From positions 1-23,059 of the forward strand of contig NZ_OY726396.1 of assembly GCF_963378085.1 (NCBI RefSeq): DNA of 23,059 nucleotides, in the 5' to 3' direction. Below the pieces are notes generated by a model that saw only the letters and a list, made by a program, of their open reading frames with translations, had not been told where the DNA came from and searched no databases. Positions 1 through 7,615 of the stretch are shown here, piece by piece; within the stretch, counting starts at the first letter, position 1, and each line of letters opens with the position of its first letter. Origin of the DNA: Mycolicibacterium sp. MU0050 (lineage in GTDB: Bacteria > Actinomycetota > Actinomycetes > Mycobacteriales > Mycobacteriaceae). The translations under genes and the position numbers were made by a program.

Positions 1-6
1 ACTTGT

Positions 7-1131
7 GTGCGGGCAGACACTGCGGTGCGCCGGCGTAGCTGGATCGAGCGCGCTGGTTCGTGTGCGCCCCGGACTCCGATGTGGACCAGCCGGGAGAGCT
101 GGCTGACGGCGCTGCGGTGCTGGGCGGCCGACGAGGCCGTGTTCGCCGCCGAGCGTCAACGTGTCGGGGTGGCCATCACCGCGCCAACCCTGTGTGCGGT
201 CGCGGAGGTGATGGCCGCGCACGCCGACCACGGCACCGGCCGGCACGTGGCCATCACTCGCGCCACGATCGCCGAGCGCGTCGGTTGTGATGTGCGGACG
301 GTGACCGCGGCCTGGCGGCTGCTGCGCAACACAGGGTGGGCGGTGGAGGCCCAGCGTGGGCACGGCTCACCCGGAACCCCGGCGGTTGGGCGGCGCCCCT
401 CGGTGTACCACCTGACCCCTCGCCGCGCCTCATCCCCGGCACGCTCGGCTGTGCAGCATTTCCACCTACCGCCGTCAGGCGGTGTTAAGTCTTTATCTCC
501 CGTAGGGAGTAACTCACCAAGCACGCACACGTGCCGCCAAAAGTTCACTCCCACCCACAAACGCCGGCGCTTACGCGCCGAGCCACGACCACTAGCCCTG
601 CAGCGCCTGGCCGCTGAGTTGGTGGCCAACAGTCACGGGCTCGGACGCGTACACGTCGGGGCCATCTGCGATGCGCTGGCCGCAGCGGGTGTGGATCCGG
701 GGGAGTGGACAGCCCGGGCGCTGATTCAAGCGCTCAACACCGACATGGTGCGGCGCGGATGGAACTGGCCCGATCAGATCAACAACCCCGCCGGGTTCCT
801 ACTCAGCCGGGTTCGACTGCTCGGTGTGCGGCCAGGGCCGCACACCAGCGACGGCTCCGCCGTCGCCAGCCCGGAACAGCCGCCGCGAAGGTTGGGCAGC
901 ACCGTCACCGACACACCTCCAAGGCACACCACCTCATCGCTGGTGGTGTTCACCGCCGAGCAGCGTGAACGGATCGCTGCGGCCAAGGCCAGCATCCGCG
1001 CCGACATCGCCGCGGCACGTCGCCGTGCGGCAACCGGCCGCACTGGTGCCCGCTCAAGTCACGCACGCTCGACGAAGATCGGAAGCACTCACGGTGGGCC
1101 GCCCAGCGTCGGCCCGGAGCCCTCGTCGTAG
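7..1131 (+). CDS. Winged-helix protein, probable plasmid replication initiator (Rep-like)
   Basis: A 374-residue protein. Residues about 82-110 form a helix-turn-helix (ITRATIAERVGCDVRTVTAA followed by WRLLRNTGW), as in the winged-helix N-domains of actinobacterial plasmid Rep and Rep-like proteins. A low-conservation linker (about 140-190, with the motif SLSPVGSNSPS) leads to a second helical domain (about 195-270). The C-terminal tail is basic and rich in Ala and Arg. The gene lies just ahead of the candidate oriT and relaxase gene, as replication genes often do on mycobacterial plasmids. The frame is open to the window edge, so the true start could lie upstream. GTG at 7 and ATG at 79 are the visible choices and neither has a clear ribosome site. 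The replication role is inferred from domain type and context; a DNA-binding regulator is the alternative. Confidence 0.6.
   Translation: MRADTAVRRRSWIERAGSCAPRTPMWTSRESWLTALRCWAADEAVFAAERQRVGVAITAPTLCAVAEVMAAHADHGTGRHVAITRATIAERVGCDVRTVTAAWRLLRNTGWAVEAQRGHGSPGTPAVGRRPSVYHLTPRRASSPARSAVQHFHLPPSGGVKSLSPVGSNSPSTHTCRQKFTPTHKRRRLRAEPRPLALQRLAAELVANSHGLGRVHVGAICDALAAAGVDPGEWTARALIQALNTDMVRRGWNWPDQINNPAGFLLSRVRLLGVRPGPHTSDGSAVASPEQPPRRLGSTVTDTPPRHTTSSLVVFTAEQRERIAAAKASIRADIAAARRRAATGRTGARSSHARSTKIGSTHGGPPSVGPEPSS
493..512. repeat. Intragenic hairpin in the Rep linker
   Basis: Arms TTA(T)CTCCC and GGGAGTAA flank a GTA loop, inside the part of the rep-like gene that encodes the inter-domain linker. 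The surrounding stretch is poorer in GC than its neighbours and uses a TTA leucine codon, which is rare in such genomes. It could be an intragenic origin element or a regulatory RNA structure, or simply a codon-level coincidence. Confidence 0.4.
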
Positions 1132-1325
1132 AAAGTCCAGATCACGCCGCTGCGCAGAATCGGCGGCTCGATGTCATGGACGACCCAGTTCAGCAGCGCC
1201 ACAGCCGCCCCTTCATCTCCGCGCTTTTTGAATGTCTTCAGCATCCCCAACATCAACATCGTCTCCAACGACATTTTTGCCCTAGCCACCGTCCACCCCG
1301 TCTCTGCTTTCTCGGTGTACTTCAC
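1089..1325 (-). CDS. Small hypothetical protein between rep-like gene and traA
   Basis: A 78-residue product starting at GTG 1325, with a weak purine-rich stretch (GTGAAAG) just upstream on the minus strand. The residue mix looks like a real protein: a mixed helical N-terminus with KMSLETMLMLGMLKTFKKRG, then an amphipathic stretch ending WTFYDEG. The overlapping plus-strand frames here read as low-quality translations. The last 43 bases overlap the 3' end of the rep-like gene convergently. It is transcribed away from traA, so the candidate oriT lies between divergent genes. I do not recognise the family. A small accessory protein for mobilisation or copy control is possible but unsupported. 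Confidence 0.5.
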   Translation of the reverse strand: MKYTEKAETGWTVARAKMSLETMLMLGMLKTFKKRGDEGAAVALLNWVVHDIEPPILRSGVIWTFYDEGSGPTLGGPP

Positions 1326-1394
1326 GTGCTTTCACGCCCCAGCCAACCAGCCCCCACTGACAATCCCATGCCACACCAGGATTCATTGGCACAT

Positions 1395-1411
1395 TTGCAC
1401 AGTGTGTGCAA
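1395..1411. promoter_or_regulatory. Inverted repeat, part of candidate oriT or traA operator
   Basis: TTGCACA-GTG-TGTGCAA is a perfect 7-bp inverted repeat with a 3-base loop. It lies 5 bp before the larger palindrome upstream of traA. MobF oriT regions usually carry an inverted repeat beside the nic site that the relaxase binds. An autoregulatory operator is the other option. Confidence 0.5.
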
Positions 1412-1415
1412 GCAT

Positions 1416-1445
1416 CGGTGTGGGGCGCGGCCGCGCCCCACACCG
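1416..1445. promoter_or_regulatory. 30-bp perfect palindrome before traA (candidate oriT hairpin)
   Basis: The left arm CGGTGTGGGGCGCGG (1416-1430) is the exact reverse complement of 1431-1445, with no loop base. It ends 21 bp before the chosen traA start, in the 1132-1466 stretch that holds no plus-strand gene. Together with the repeat at 1395-1411 it forms a two-hairpin arrangement beside a MobF relaxase gene, where oriT is usually found. It could instead be a terminator or cruciform for the divergent small gene. No nic sequence was assigned. Confidence 0.55.
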
Positions 1446-1466
1446 GGCCGGGTTGGGTGGTTACTC

Positions 1467-4400
1467 GTGTTGACGATCGCGCCGCTGAAGCAGTGGTCGG
1501 TGCGCTACTACAACGACACCTCCCGGGCGGCGGTTTCAGCGGCGCTGGATCGGGAGAAAGCCGGCGGTGGGCTGGGGGAGTACTACTCCGAAGGGGAGTC
1601 CCGAACACCGTTTTGGATGTGCGCTGGGGACGCTGAAACCAGCGCCGCGTTGTGCGGTTTGAGTGCGGCGGATCGGGCCGGTGGTGAGGCTGATCTGGAC
1701 GTGGTTGCGCGCTGGCTCGATGACGGTGTGGCCCCCAGTGGGGCGTGCGGACGCAAGTTTTCTCAACGCGCCAACCACGGATTCGATCTGACCTTTTGTG
1801 CCCCGAAGTCGGTGTCGTTGCTGCGCGCCTTGGACGCCACCGGGGTGGCATCCAAGGCGGTGGTGGAGGCGCACAACCGGGCCGTGGCCGAAGCGTTGGA
1901 GTACCTGCACACCCACGCCGGCTACACCCGAGTGCACAACCCGGTGACGGGGATGAAGGACCTCCAACGGCTGCCCGGTCTGGTCGCTGCGGCCTATCAA
2001 CATGAGACGTCGCGGGCGGGAGATCCGCACCTGCACACCCATGTGTTGGTGCCCAACAAACAGGCCCGAGCTGATGGCAAGTTGGTCGCCCTCGACAGTG
2101 ATTCGCTGTGGCATGAAGCCAAGGCCGCCGGCATCGTCTACCAGACCACGCTGCGTCACGAACTGCGCGCCGCGCTCGGGGTGGAGTGGGACCGAGTCGA
2201 CCCGCATTCGGGGATGGCCGAGTTGGCCGGCGTGGACCCCGAACTGCTCGCCGCGGCCTCGCAACGGTCCACCCAGTTGTCGGAATGGGCGGCTGAAAAT
2301 CTGGTCGTCGATGGCAGCGGGAAACTGACCGCCGCGCAGTTGGCGCGGGCCCAAAAGGCCACCCGGCCGCGCAAGCCCGAGCACCGTCCGTGGGCGGAAT
2401 TGAAGGCCCAATGGGCCGCGCGGTTTGGTGGCGAACTGGTCTTGGATGAGGCCGCCCAGCAGCGATCCCGTGACCGCCAACGCGACGAGGAACGCGATCC
2501 CCGCGCGTGGTTTCACGCGGCGATGAAGGACATCGACAAGGCGGCATTCACCCGTGCAGACCTCATCGAGGCGCTCGGTGGGCGCCTCCCAGTCGCCCTG
2601 GAAGGCAACACCGACGGAGTGCCGTTCGGGCCGCGCGGGATCCTCGAGTACGCCGCCGATCAGCTGGGAATGCGTGTCACCGAGGCCCGCCAACCACACG
2701 AGCGCGAAGGCCACGAGCGCTACACCACAATGCCTGTCCTGCGCGAAGAAGCCGCCATCTACAAGCTGATCGGCACCCGCAACTTGGCCGCAGCAGTACC
2801 CAAGGACGTCGCCGACACCGCCGCCAAAAAGGCCCGACTGTCTGCCGATCAAGCCGCTGCAGTCGGCGCGATCGCGACCTCGCCGTGGCTGATTCAGGTG
2901 CTCTCCGCGCCGGCCGGCGCGGGCAAAACCACCTCACTGCGGGCGCTGCGTGACGCCGCCAAAAAGGGCGGCATCACGCGGGTTTTGTTGGCCGCCCCGA
3001 CCGGAAACGCCGCCGATGTCGCACTAGCGGAGAAGGCCGCAGACGGTGGTGGAACCGTCGCGTCGACGCTCAAAGCACTCCGCGACAAGCGACTGGTCTT
3101 CGACGCTCAAACCCTGCTCGTCGTCGATGAAGCGGGCATGGTCGGCACCCCCGCGCTGCACACACTGCTGGCCGCGGCAAGTGCGGCTGGAACCAAGACG
3201 GTGCTCGTCGGAGACGCCGAACAACTGGCCCCGGTCAAAGCCCGCGGCGGCATGTTCGCCCAACTGTGCACCGATCTGCCGTGGGCGCAGAAACTGACCG
3301 AAGTGTGGCGTATGCGCGACCCCGAAGAACGAGCAGCCTCACTGGCCATCCACGAAGGAACACCTGCCAGCCTGACCCAGGCCACCGACTGGTACCGCAG
3401 CCATCGCCGGCTGCACATCGGTGACCCGGTGACGATGGCCCACGACGCGTTGACCGCCTGGAGCAACGATCGTGCCAACGGAGTCGACAGCTTGCTGATC
3501 GCTGACCGCTGGCAGATCGCTGATGCGCTCAACGAACGCATCCACCGCACCGTCGTCGCCGAGGACGCCCCGACCGTGGCCGGGGCGCGGCGACACCGCA
3601 TCGGGGTCGGCGACACGATCATCACCCGCCGCAACGACCCCACCATCGACATCTACCCGCGCGGAAGCCGGGAGCCGGTCGCCGGTGCGCCGCCAGTGCG
3701 CAACGGGCAGCGTTGGACGGTCACCCACATCGACACCGAGGTCAACCGACTGCGTGCGGTACGCATCGGTGATCACGCCTCGGCGGTGTTGTCCGGAGAC
3801 TACCTACGCGCTCACGTCCATCACGGTTACGCGGTCACCGTGCACGCTGCCCAAGGCGCGACCGCTGAGCACTGCCACGCCGTGCTGTCCCCAGACACCG
3901 GCAACCGGGCCGCAGCCTATGTGGCGATGACCCGCGGGCGGGCCACCAACACCGTCTACCTCTACGAACGCCTCGGCGGTGAAGGCGACCACGAACACGC
4001 ACCCCAAACCGTCGAAGGTATCCACACCCCCCGCCGCGGCGACGACGAAGACGCCGCCACGGCCTTACTTGGTCTGCTCAACCGCGACAACACCGCCCAC
4101 ACCGTCATCTCCACCGCTGAAAACACTCCCGAAGAACAACTGTCACCACCGGTTCGAGTCCTGCTCGAACAACGCAAGACAGCGTTGGACAAGCTGCGCA
4201 TCGTCGAGCAACTCGAAGAAGAAAAAGAGTGGCTGGACACCGCGTTCACCGCCACCAGTCCGAGAGCTACCCACCACATCGGAGTTCGAGAGACACTTGA
4301 CCGCGCCTCCGGCCTTGATGAGGAAACACGGGCCGCCGCCCAAACGGTGGTGGGCAGCCTGCCCACCGTGCAATCAGTCCACCTCCACGATGACCAAAAC

Positions 4401-4976
4401 AAGCCCGCCCTGCTGGCCACCATCACCGCCTGCGTCGTCGCCGGCGAACACAACGTGCTCGCACTTCCGGTCACCGACCGCGCCCGCCGCCAAGCATCCT
4501 CCTATTCGACCCAAGGCAATACCTACGCACCCGAGACGTTCCTTCGTGACCTCGACAACGAGACCCTGACAATCGACGAAGGAACCTTGCTGCTCGTCGA
4601 CGACGCCGACCACCTGCAACCCGAGCAACTACACCGCCTGACCACCCGGGCCGCCGAACGCAGCGCCAAGCTGGTCCTGGTCACCACCAACGCCGACGAC
4701 CCCAATCTCACAGCGGACGCGCCGAGCCGGCACCTCACCGAAGCCGCCAACATCTACCTCAACTGGGGCTACCGCCTCGGAACCGACACCCCCGCCGACA
4801 GCGCTACCCAAAAACGCGCCGCCCAACACAGAAACGATCCTCTGATTGCTGAAACACTGGACCAGACAAGGAAACTCATAAAAACGCTCTCCGCTCGACC
4901 CGGCTTCGGCCGCCGACACAATAGAGATCAAAGCCGCCAGCGGAGCCGGAGCGAAGGCTCCGGACTGGAGCTCTAG
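1467..4976 (+). CDS. traA: TraA-type conjugative relaxase-helicase (MobF)
   Basis: A bifunctional relaxase and 5'-3' helicase of about 1169 residues that nicks oriT and unwinds plasmid DNA during transfer. GTG 1467 is chosen because it begins VLTIAPLKQWSVRYYNDTS, the usual N-terminus with the nicking tyrosines (Y14/Y15). An in-frame ATG at 1176 would add 97 residues of unrelated sequence. The metal-binding histidine motif runs from H179 to HLHTH at 188-192. The RecD-like helicase follows: Walker A GAGKTT at 484-489, Walker B VVDEAG near 552-557, then LVGDAEQLAPVKARGG and a late VTVHAAQGAT motif. The last 300 residues are charged and less conserved. The 3' third is markedly richer in C on the coding strand than the 5' third. 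No coupling protein or type IV secretion genes are present, so the plasmid is probably mobilised by a helper. Confidence 0.92.
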   Translation: MLTIAPLKQWSVRYYNDTSRAAVSAALDREKAGGGLGEYYSEGESRTPFWMCAGDAETSAALCGLSAADRAGGEADLDVVARWLDDGVAPSGACGRKFSQRANHGFDLTFCAPKSVSLLRALDATGVASKAVVEAHNRAVAEALEYLHTHAGYTRVHNPVTGMKDLQRLPGLVAAAYQHETSRAGDPHLHTHVLVPNKQARADGKLVALDSDSLWHEAKAAGIVYQTTLRHELRAALGVEWDRVDPHSGMAELAGVDPELLAAASQRSTQLSEWAAENLVVDGSGKLTAAQLARAQKATRPRKPEHRPWAELKAQWAARFGGELVLDEAAQQRSRDRQRDEERDPRAWFHAAMKDIDKAAFTRADLIEALGGRLPVALEGNTDGVPFGPRGILEYAADQLGMRVTEARQPHEREGHERYTTMPVLREEAAIYKLIGTRNLAAAVPKDVADTAAKKARLSADQAAAVGAIATSPWLIQVLSAPAGAGKTTSLRALRDAAKKGGITRVLLAAPTGNAADVALAEKAADGGGTVASTLKALRDKRLVFDAQTLLVVDEAGMVGTPALHTLLAAASAAGTKTVLVGDAEQLAPVKARGGMFAQLCTDLPWAQKLTEVWRMRDPEERAASLAIHEGTPASLTQATDWYRSHRRLHIGDPVTMAHDALTAWSNDRANGVDSLLIADRWQIADALNERIHRTVVAEDAPTVAGARRHRIGVGDTIITRRNDPTIDIYPRGSREPVAGAPPVRNGQRWTVTHIDTEVNRLRAVRIGDHASAVLSGDYLRAHVHHGYAVTVHAAQGATAEHCHAVLSPDTGNRAAAYVAMTRGRATNTVYLYERLGGEGDHEHAPQTVEGIHTPRRGDDEDAATALLGLLNRDNTAHTVISTAENTPEEQLSPPVRVLLEQRKTALDKLRIVEQLEEEKEWLDTAFTATSPRATHHIGVRETLDRASGLDEETRAAAQTVVGSLPTVQSVHLHDDQNKPALLATITACVVAGEHNVLALPVTDRARRQASSYSTQGNTYAPETFLRDLDNETLTIDEGTLLLVDDADHLQPEQLHRLTTRAAERSAKLVLVTTNADDPNLTADAPSRHLTEAANIYLNWGYRLGTDTPADSATQKRAAQHRNDPLIAETLDQTRKLIKTLSARPGFGRRHNRDQSRQRSRSEGSGLEL

Positions 4977-5066
4977 AAACCCGGGCCGTCCGAACTTGTC
5001 GGTGCCGTATCCAACCATGAACCACCCACAACCCACACCCGGCGATTCAAACGAGAGGAACCGTTG

Positions 5067-5561
5067 ATGAGCAGTAGTGCTGAAACAGCCTTCAACGAAG
5101 CCGTCGACACGATCCTCTCCGAATGGGGAGAACCCTTCTCAGCAGCCTCCACCGAACTCACCGACGCCCTCCAGGAGCTGTACCGCGCCGAGCTGCAGTT
5201 CTCTCCGATATGGCCTGAACACCGCCGCCGAGCGTTCATCGCCCACCACGCCGACATCGACTCAACAGAACTATCCACCCAGTTCGATGACCTCATCGAC
5301 ACCGTCACCAACGAGTTCGGCCTCGCCTACGGCGCCCTGCCCCACCCCGACGACGCCGCCGAACTCATCACCACCGCCCGCAGACAAGCCCTCGACGAGT
5401 TCATCGACCGACGACTCAACTCCGAGCTACCCGACGAAATCGAGGACGCCCAAGCGCCGAAAACCCCGGCCGCGGAGAAGCCAGCATCACCGCGTGCGGA
5501 TCGATCCACCCAACGCCGCCACAACCGGGCCACGCTGATGCGAGATCCGACCAAGACGTAA
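5067..5561 (+). CDS. Hypothetical acidic protein downstream of traA
   Basis: A 164-residue protein. ATG 5067 is preceded by a good ribosome site (GAGAGGAA, 5053-5060). The TTG at 5064 is in frame but too close to that site. The first 120 residues are acidic and predicted helical (AETAFNEAVDTILSEWGEPF, then TELTDALQELYRAELQF). The last 35 residues are basic and rich in Pro, Arg and Thr, as in many nucleic-acid-binding tails. It follows traA by 90 bp on the same strand and is probably in the same transcript. I do not recognise the family. An accessory protein for mobilisation is a guess from position only. Confidence 0.7.
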   Translation: MSSSAETAFNEAVDTILSEWGEPFSAASTELTDALQELYRAELQFSPIWPEHRRRAFIAHHADIDSTELSTQFDDLIDTVTNEFGLAYGALPHPDDAAELITTARRQALDEFIDRRLNSELPDEIEDAQAPKTPAAEKPASPRADRSTQRRHNRATLMRDPTKT

Positions 5562-5578
5562 TGACGTAATCACGTCAT
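5555..5578. promoter_or_regulatory. Operator-like repeat cluster upstream of VbhA-like gene
   Basis: GACGTAAT occurs twice in tandem (5555-5562, 5563-5570). The second copy is part of a perfect inverted repeat, ATGACGT-AATC-ACGTCAT (5561-5578). It lies at the 3' end of the preceding gene, about 60 bp before the proposed -10 box. It could bind a dimeric antitoxin-type repressor; the binding protein is unknown. Confidence 0.45.
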
Positions 5579-5637
5579 GTTCGGTCCCATAACCTAGCCA
5601 GGGAGCGATCTACCAGGCGTTTTACATCCGGCGCCGT

Positions 5638-5643
5638 TACAAT
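5638..5643 (+). promoter_or_regulatory. Probable -10 box for a leaderless transcript
   Basis: TACAAT fits the mycobacterial -10 pattern TANNNT. The ATG at 5651 begins 8 bases after it, where transcription would start. This suggests a leaderless mRNA, which is common in mycobacteria, and explains the lack of a ribosome site. No clear -35 is seen. Confidence 0.45.
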
Positions 5644-5650
5644 GAGCACT

Positions 5651-5848
5651 ATGACGACCGCGCCCAAGGCGGCGATCCCCCTCAGCCATGACGAAGCCGT
5701 GGCCACGGCGGTCGCCGCAAGCGTCCTGGCTGGCCACGATCCCTCCCCGGACGCGATGGACCTCCTGGACCGCATCGGTCGCGGGGAACTCACCTCCGAC
5801 GAAGCGGTTGCCGAGATCATCGCAGAGTTCAGTCGCCCCGCCGAGTAG
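5651..5848 (+). CDS. VbhA-domain antitoxin-like protein, no toxin partner
   Basis: A 65-residue protein. The core ASVLAGHDPSPDAMDLLDRI, followed by GRGELTSDEAVAEI, matches the short helical antitoxin_VbhA domain. In classical systems this domain blocks a Fic AMP-transferase through an (S/T)xxxE(G/N) motif. Here the aligned segment is A-SVL-A-G, so both the Ser/Thr and the inhibitory Glu are missing. No Fic toxin (HPFxxGNG-type motif) follows; a minus-strand pseudogene lies downstream. ATG 5651 is chosen over ATG 5642 because the latter overlaps the likely -10 box. A paralogue sits at 22230-22460. The domain call is moderately secure; the partner and function are unknown. Confidence 0.65.
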   Translation: MTTAPKAAIPLSHDEAVATAVAASVLAGHDPSPDAMDLLDRIGRGELTSDEAVAEIIAEFSRPAE

Positions 5849-6029
5849 ATAAACTCCTTACACCAGGCGGGGCCGAGTCCTACCGGCTTCGCGACCACCA
5901 CGCCGCCGCCGACACCCTCCGCCGAGCGGCCACCGGAACCCGCCAACCACTACACTGACCGGTGCTCACAGGTGGGGAATGTCGGTAAGCACATCTGCGG
6001 GACATTCGATGAGCGCAGTCACTTACACC

Positions 6030-6389
6030 TCAACGGCGTTCGGATGAACCTGTGAGGCGGCGTTCGGCAGCGTTGTAGTGGTAATGAACAATCTCGCCGG
6101 ACATGATCAGCGTGATCGCCTGGTCGATGATCTTGCGTGGTACGACGAACCATTCGGAGGGGTCGTAGTTGCGGCCTTTCGCGTCGATTTGGGTCATATG
6201 TAGGCGCGCATCGGCGAACACGCGGTGTAGGAGGTTCTCCAGCGCTGAGGCCCGTACGTTGTAGACGCGGTAGGTGGCAACGACTTTCACGGGGGCCATG
6301 AGGTAGGTCGGGGATTTCACGGCGTTTTTGATCCGTTTCTCAACGGGTCCGCGTGAGAAGCCGATCTTGTGGAGGTCGGCAAGTGCTGC
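6030..6389 (-). pseudogene. GIY-YIG nuclease, C-terminal part, interrupted by IS3-family element
   Basis: This holds the 3' part of a gene for a GIY-YIG (T5orf172/MUG113-type) nuclease domain. Recognisable features are LHKIGFSRGPVEKRI, PTYLMAPVKVVATYRVYN, ALENLLHRVFADARL and YDPSEWFVVP, ending about 25 residues after IVHYHYN. The 5' part lies beyond the insertion at 7678-7965. Deleting the element and one CTGC copy rejoins the frame as SDDPQIAALADLHKIGFS, a continuous GIY-YIG core with no extra residues. Without its N-terminus the fragment is not expected to be active. It was probably the nuclease of a restriction-type module whose methyltransferase remnant lies further upstream on the same strand. 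Confidence 0.8.
6386..6389. repeat. Target-site duplication of IS3-family element, left copy (CTGC)
   Basis: CTGC directly precedes the left terminus TGGC at 6390 and is repeated at 7674-7677 directly after the right terminus GCCA at 7673. A 4-bp duplication fits the IS407 group of the IS3 family. Confidence 0.8.
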
Positions 6390-6461
6390 TGGCATGTTCC
6401 CGGTGATTGAGACCAGCCTGTTTTAGAGTCCTGTGGCCCGATGTCGGGCCGAGAAGGGACG

Positions 6462-6752
6462 ATGGAACACATGGCTGGTCGGAAGCGGAATTCCGCGGAG
6501 GACATCGTGCGCAAGTTGCGCCGAGCAGATGAGCTGGCCGCTGAGGGCAAGACCGGCGAGCAGATCGCCGCCGAGCTGCAGGTGTCGCCGGCGACGCTGT
6601 ACAACTGGCGGCGCAGCTACGGTGGCATGGACACCGACGCCGCCAAGGAGCTCAAGGAGCTGCGCGAGCAGAACGCCCGGCTGAAGCGGCTGCTGGCCGA
6701 GGCCGAACTCGAGAAGGACGCCTTGCGGGAGGTGGCCAAGGGAAAATTCTGA
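6462..6752 (+). CDS. IS3-family transposase OrfA (helix-turn-helix)
   Basis: A 96-residue protein. It has the N-terminal helix-turn-helix of IS3 OrfA (EDIVRKLRRADELAAEGKTG, then IAAELQVSPATLYNWRRSYGG), which binds the terminal repeats. A leucine-zipper-like helix follows (LKELREQNARLKRLLAEAEL) and mediates multimerisation. It ends EVAKGKF, typical of the IS407/IS2-like branch. ATG 6462 follows AGAAGGGA closely; ATG 6471 and ATG 6441 are alternatives. The stop lies just after the slippery heptamer at 6740-6746. Confidence 0.88.
   Translation: MEHMAGRKRNSAEDIVRKLRRADELAAEGKTGEQIAAELQVSPATLYNWRRSYGGMDTDAAKELKELREQNARLKRLLAEAELEKDALREVAKGKF
6740..6746 (+). other. Programmed -1 frameshift site, G GGA AAA
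   Basis: The heptamer fits X XXY YYZ in the orfA frame (GGA AAA in frame, stop TGA at 6750). The orfB frame is -1 relative to orfA and is open from here through the overlap (KILSPAAKRRAVDML). This is the standard way IS3 elements make the fused OrfAB transposase. Confidence 0.65.
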
Positions 6753-6775
6753 GCCCAGCTGCCAAGCGTCGCGCC

Positions 6776-7615
6776 GTGGACATGCTCAAGGCGACGTTGA
6801 GCATGTCGGAACGGCTGGCCTGCAAGGCTGTTGGGCTGGCCCGCTCCACCTACCGCCGACTGCCGTTGGCGCAGACCCCGGCCGATCCGGACGCCGAGTT
6901 GCGGGCCTGGCTGCGCTCCTACGCCACCAAACATCCGTGCCACGGGTTCCGGCGGGCCTGGGCGGCGCTGCGCTACGACGAACGCCGTGAGGTCAACAAG
7001 AAGAAGGTCCACCGCCTGTGGCGTGAGGAGGGTCTGCAGGTCCGCGTGCACAGCCCCCGCAAGCGGGCCGGGGTCTCCTCGGTGGAACCGGTTGTTGCTG
7101 ATGCACCGAAGGTGGTGTGGGCGATCGATTTCCAGTTCGACTCCACCATCGATGGCAAGGCCATCAAGATCGCTTCGATGCTCGACGAACACACCCGCGA
7201 GTCGCTGCTGAACGTGGTGGAGCGCTCGATCACCGGAGAGGCGCTGGTTGAGGAACTGAAGAAGGTGTTCGCCGCTCATGGTGGCCCGCCGAAAGTGCTG
7301 CGCATGGACAACGGACCGGAGATGGTTTCCCAAGCGCTGCAACGGTTCTGCGAGAACAAGATCGGGATGGTCTACATCCCGCCAGGCTGTCCGTGGGACA
7401 ACGGCTACATCGAATCGTTCAACAACCGACTTCGCAGGGAGTGCTTGAACCGCAACTACTGGAACAACCTGTTCGAGGCCCGCGTGGTCATCGGCGACTT
7501 CAAGGACGACCACAATCACCGACACCGCCACTCAGCCCTGGGCTACCGCACACCGGCCGAGTACGCTGCGGCGTGCAGGTGTACCCATACCCCGGTGGCC
7601 TGCAGCATCAACTGA
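6776..7615 (+). CDS. IS3-family transposase OrfB (DDE integrase domain)
   Basis: A 279-residue catalytic half of the transposase. It has an N-terminal HTH_21 region (CHGFRRAWAALRYDERREVN, then KKKVHRLWREEGL) and an rve integrase core. The DDE triad is visible: D118 (VVWAIDFQFDS), D178 (LRMDNGPEMVS) and E213 (DNGYIESFNNRLRRECLN), with the 34-residue D-E spacing usual in IS3. The C-terminus has the typical HxALGYRTPAEYAA ending. GTG 6776 would allow separate synthesis, but the main product is expected to be the OrfAB fusion made by -1 frameshifting. It appears intact. Confidence 0.9.
   Translation: MDMLKATLSMSERLACKAVGLARSTYRRLPLAQTPADPDAELRAWLRSYATKHPCHGFRRAWAALRYDERREVNKKKVHRLWREEGLQVRVHSPRKRAGVSSVEPVVADAPKVVWAIDFQFDSTIDGKAIKIASMLDEHTRESLLNVVERSITGEALVEELKKVFAAHGGPPKVLRMDNGPEMVSQALQRFCENKIGMVYIPPGCPWDNGYIESFNNRLRRECLNRNYWNNLFEARVVIGDFKDDHNHRHRHSALGYRTPAEYAAACRCTHTPVACSIN

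Noticed and set aside
1176..1466. N-terminal extension of traA from ATG 1176
   Set aside because: The added 97 residues look unlike protein, run through the 30-bp palindrome and precede the normal relaxase N-terminus. GTG 1467 is the better start.
1282..2547. Long minus-strand open frame opposite the traA start region
   Set aside because: It is Pro/Arg-rich, lies wholly across the relaxase domain and has no motif. It is a GC-bias shadow of traA.
5851..5960. Plus-strand frame after the VbhA-like gene (KLLTPGGAESYRLRDHHAAA) as a Fic toxin remnant
   Set aside because: It is under 40 residues, has no start codon and no Fic motif. I cannot support a toxin relic.
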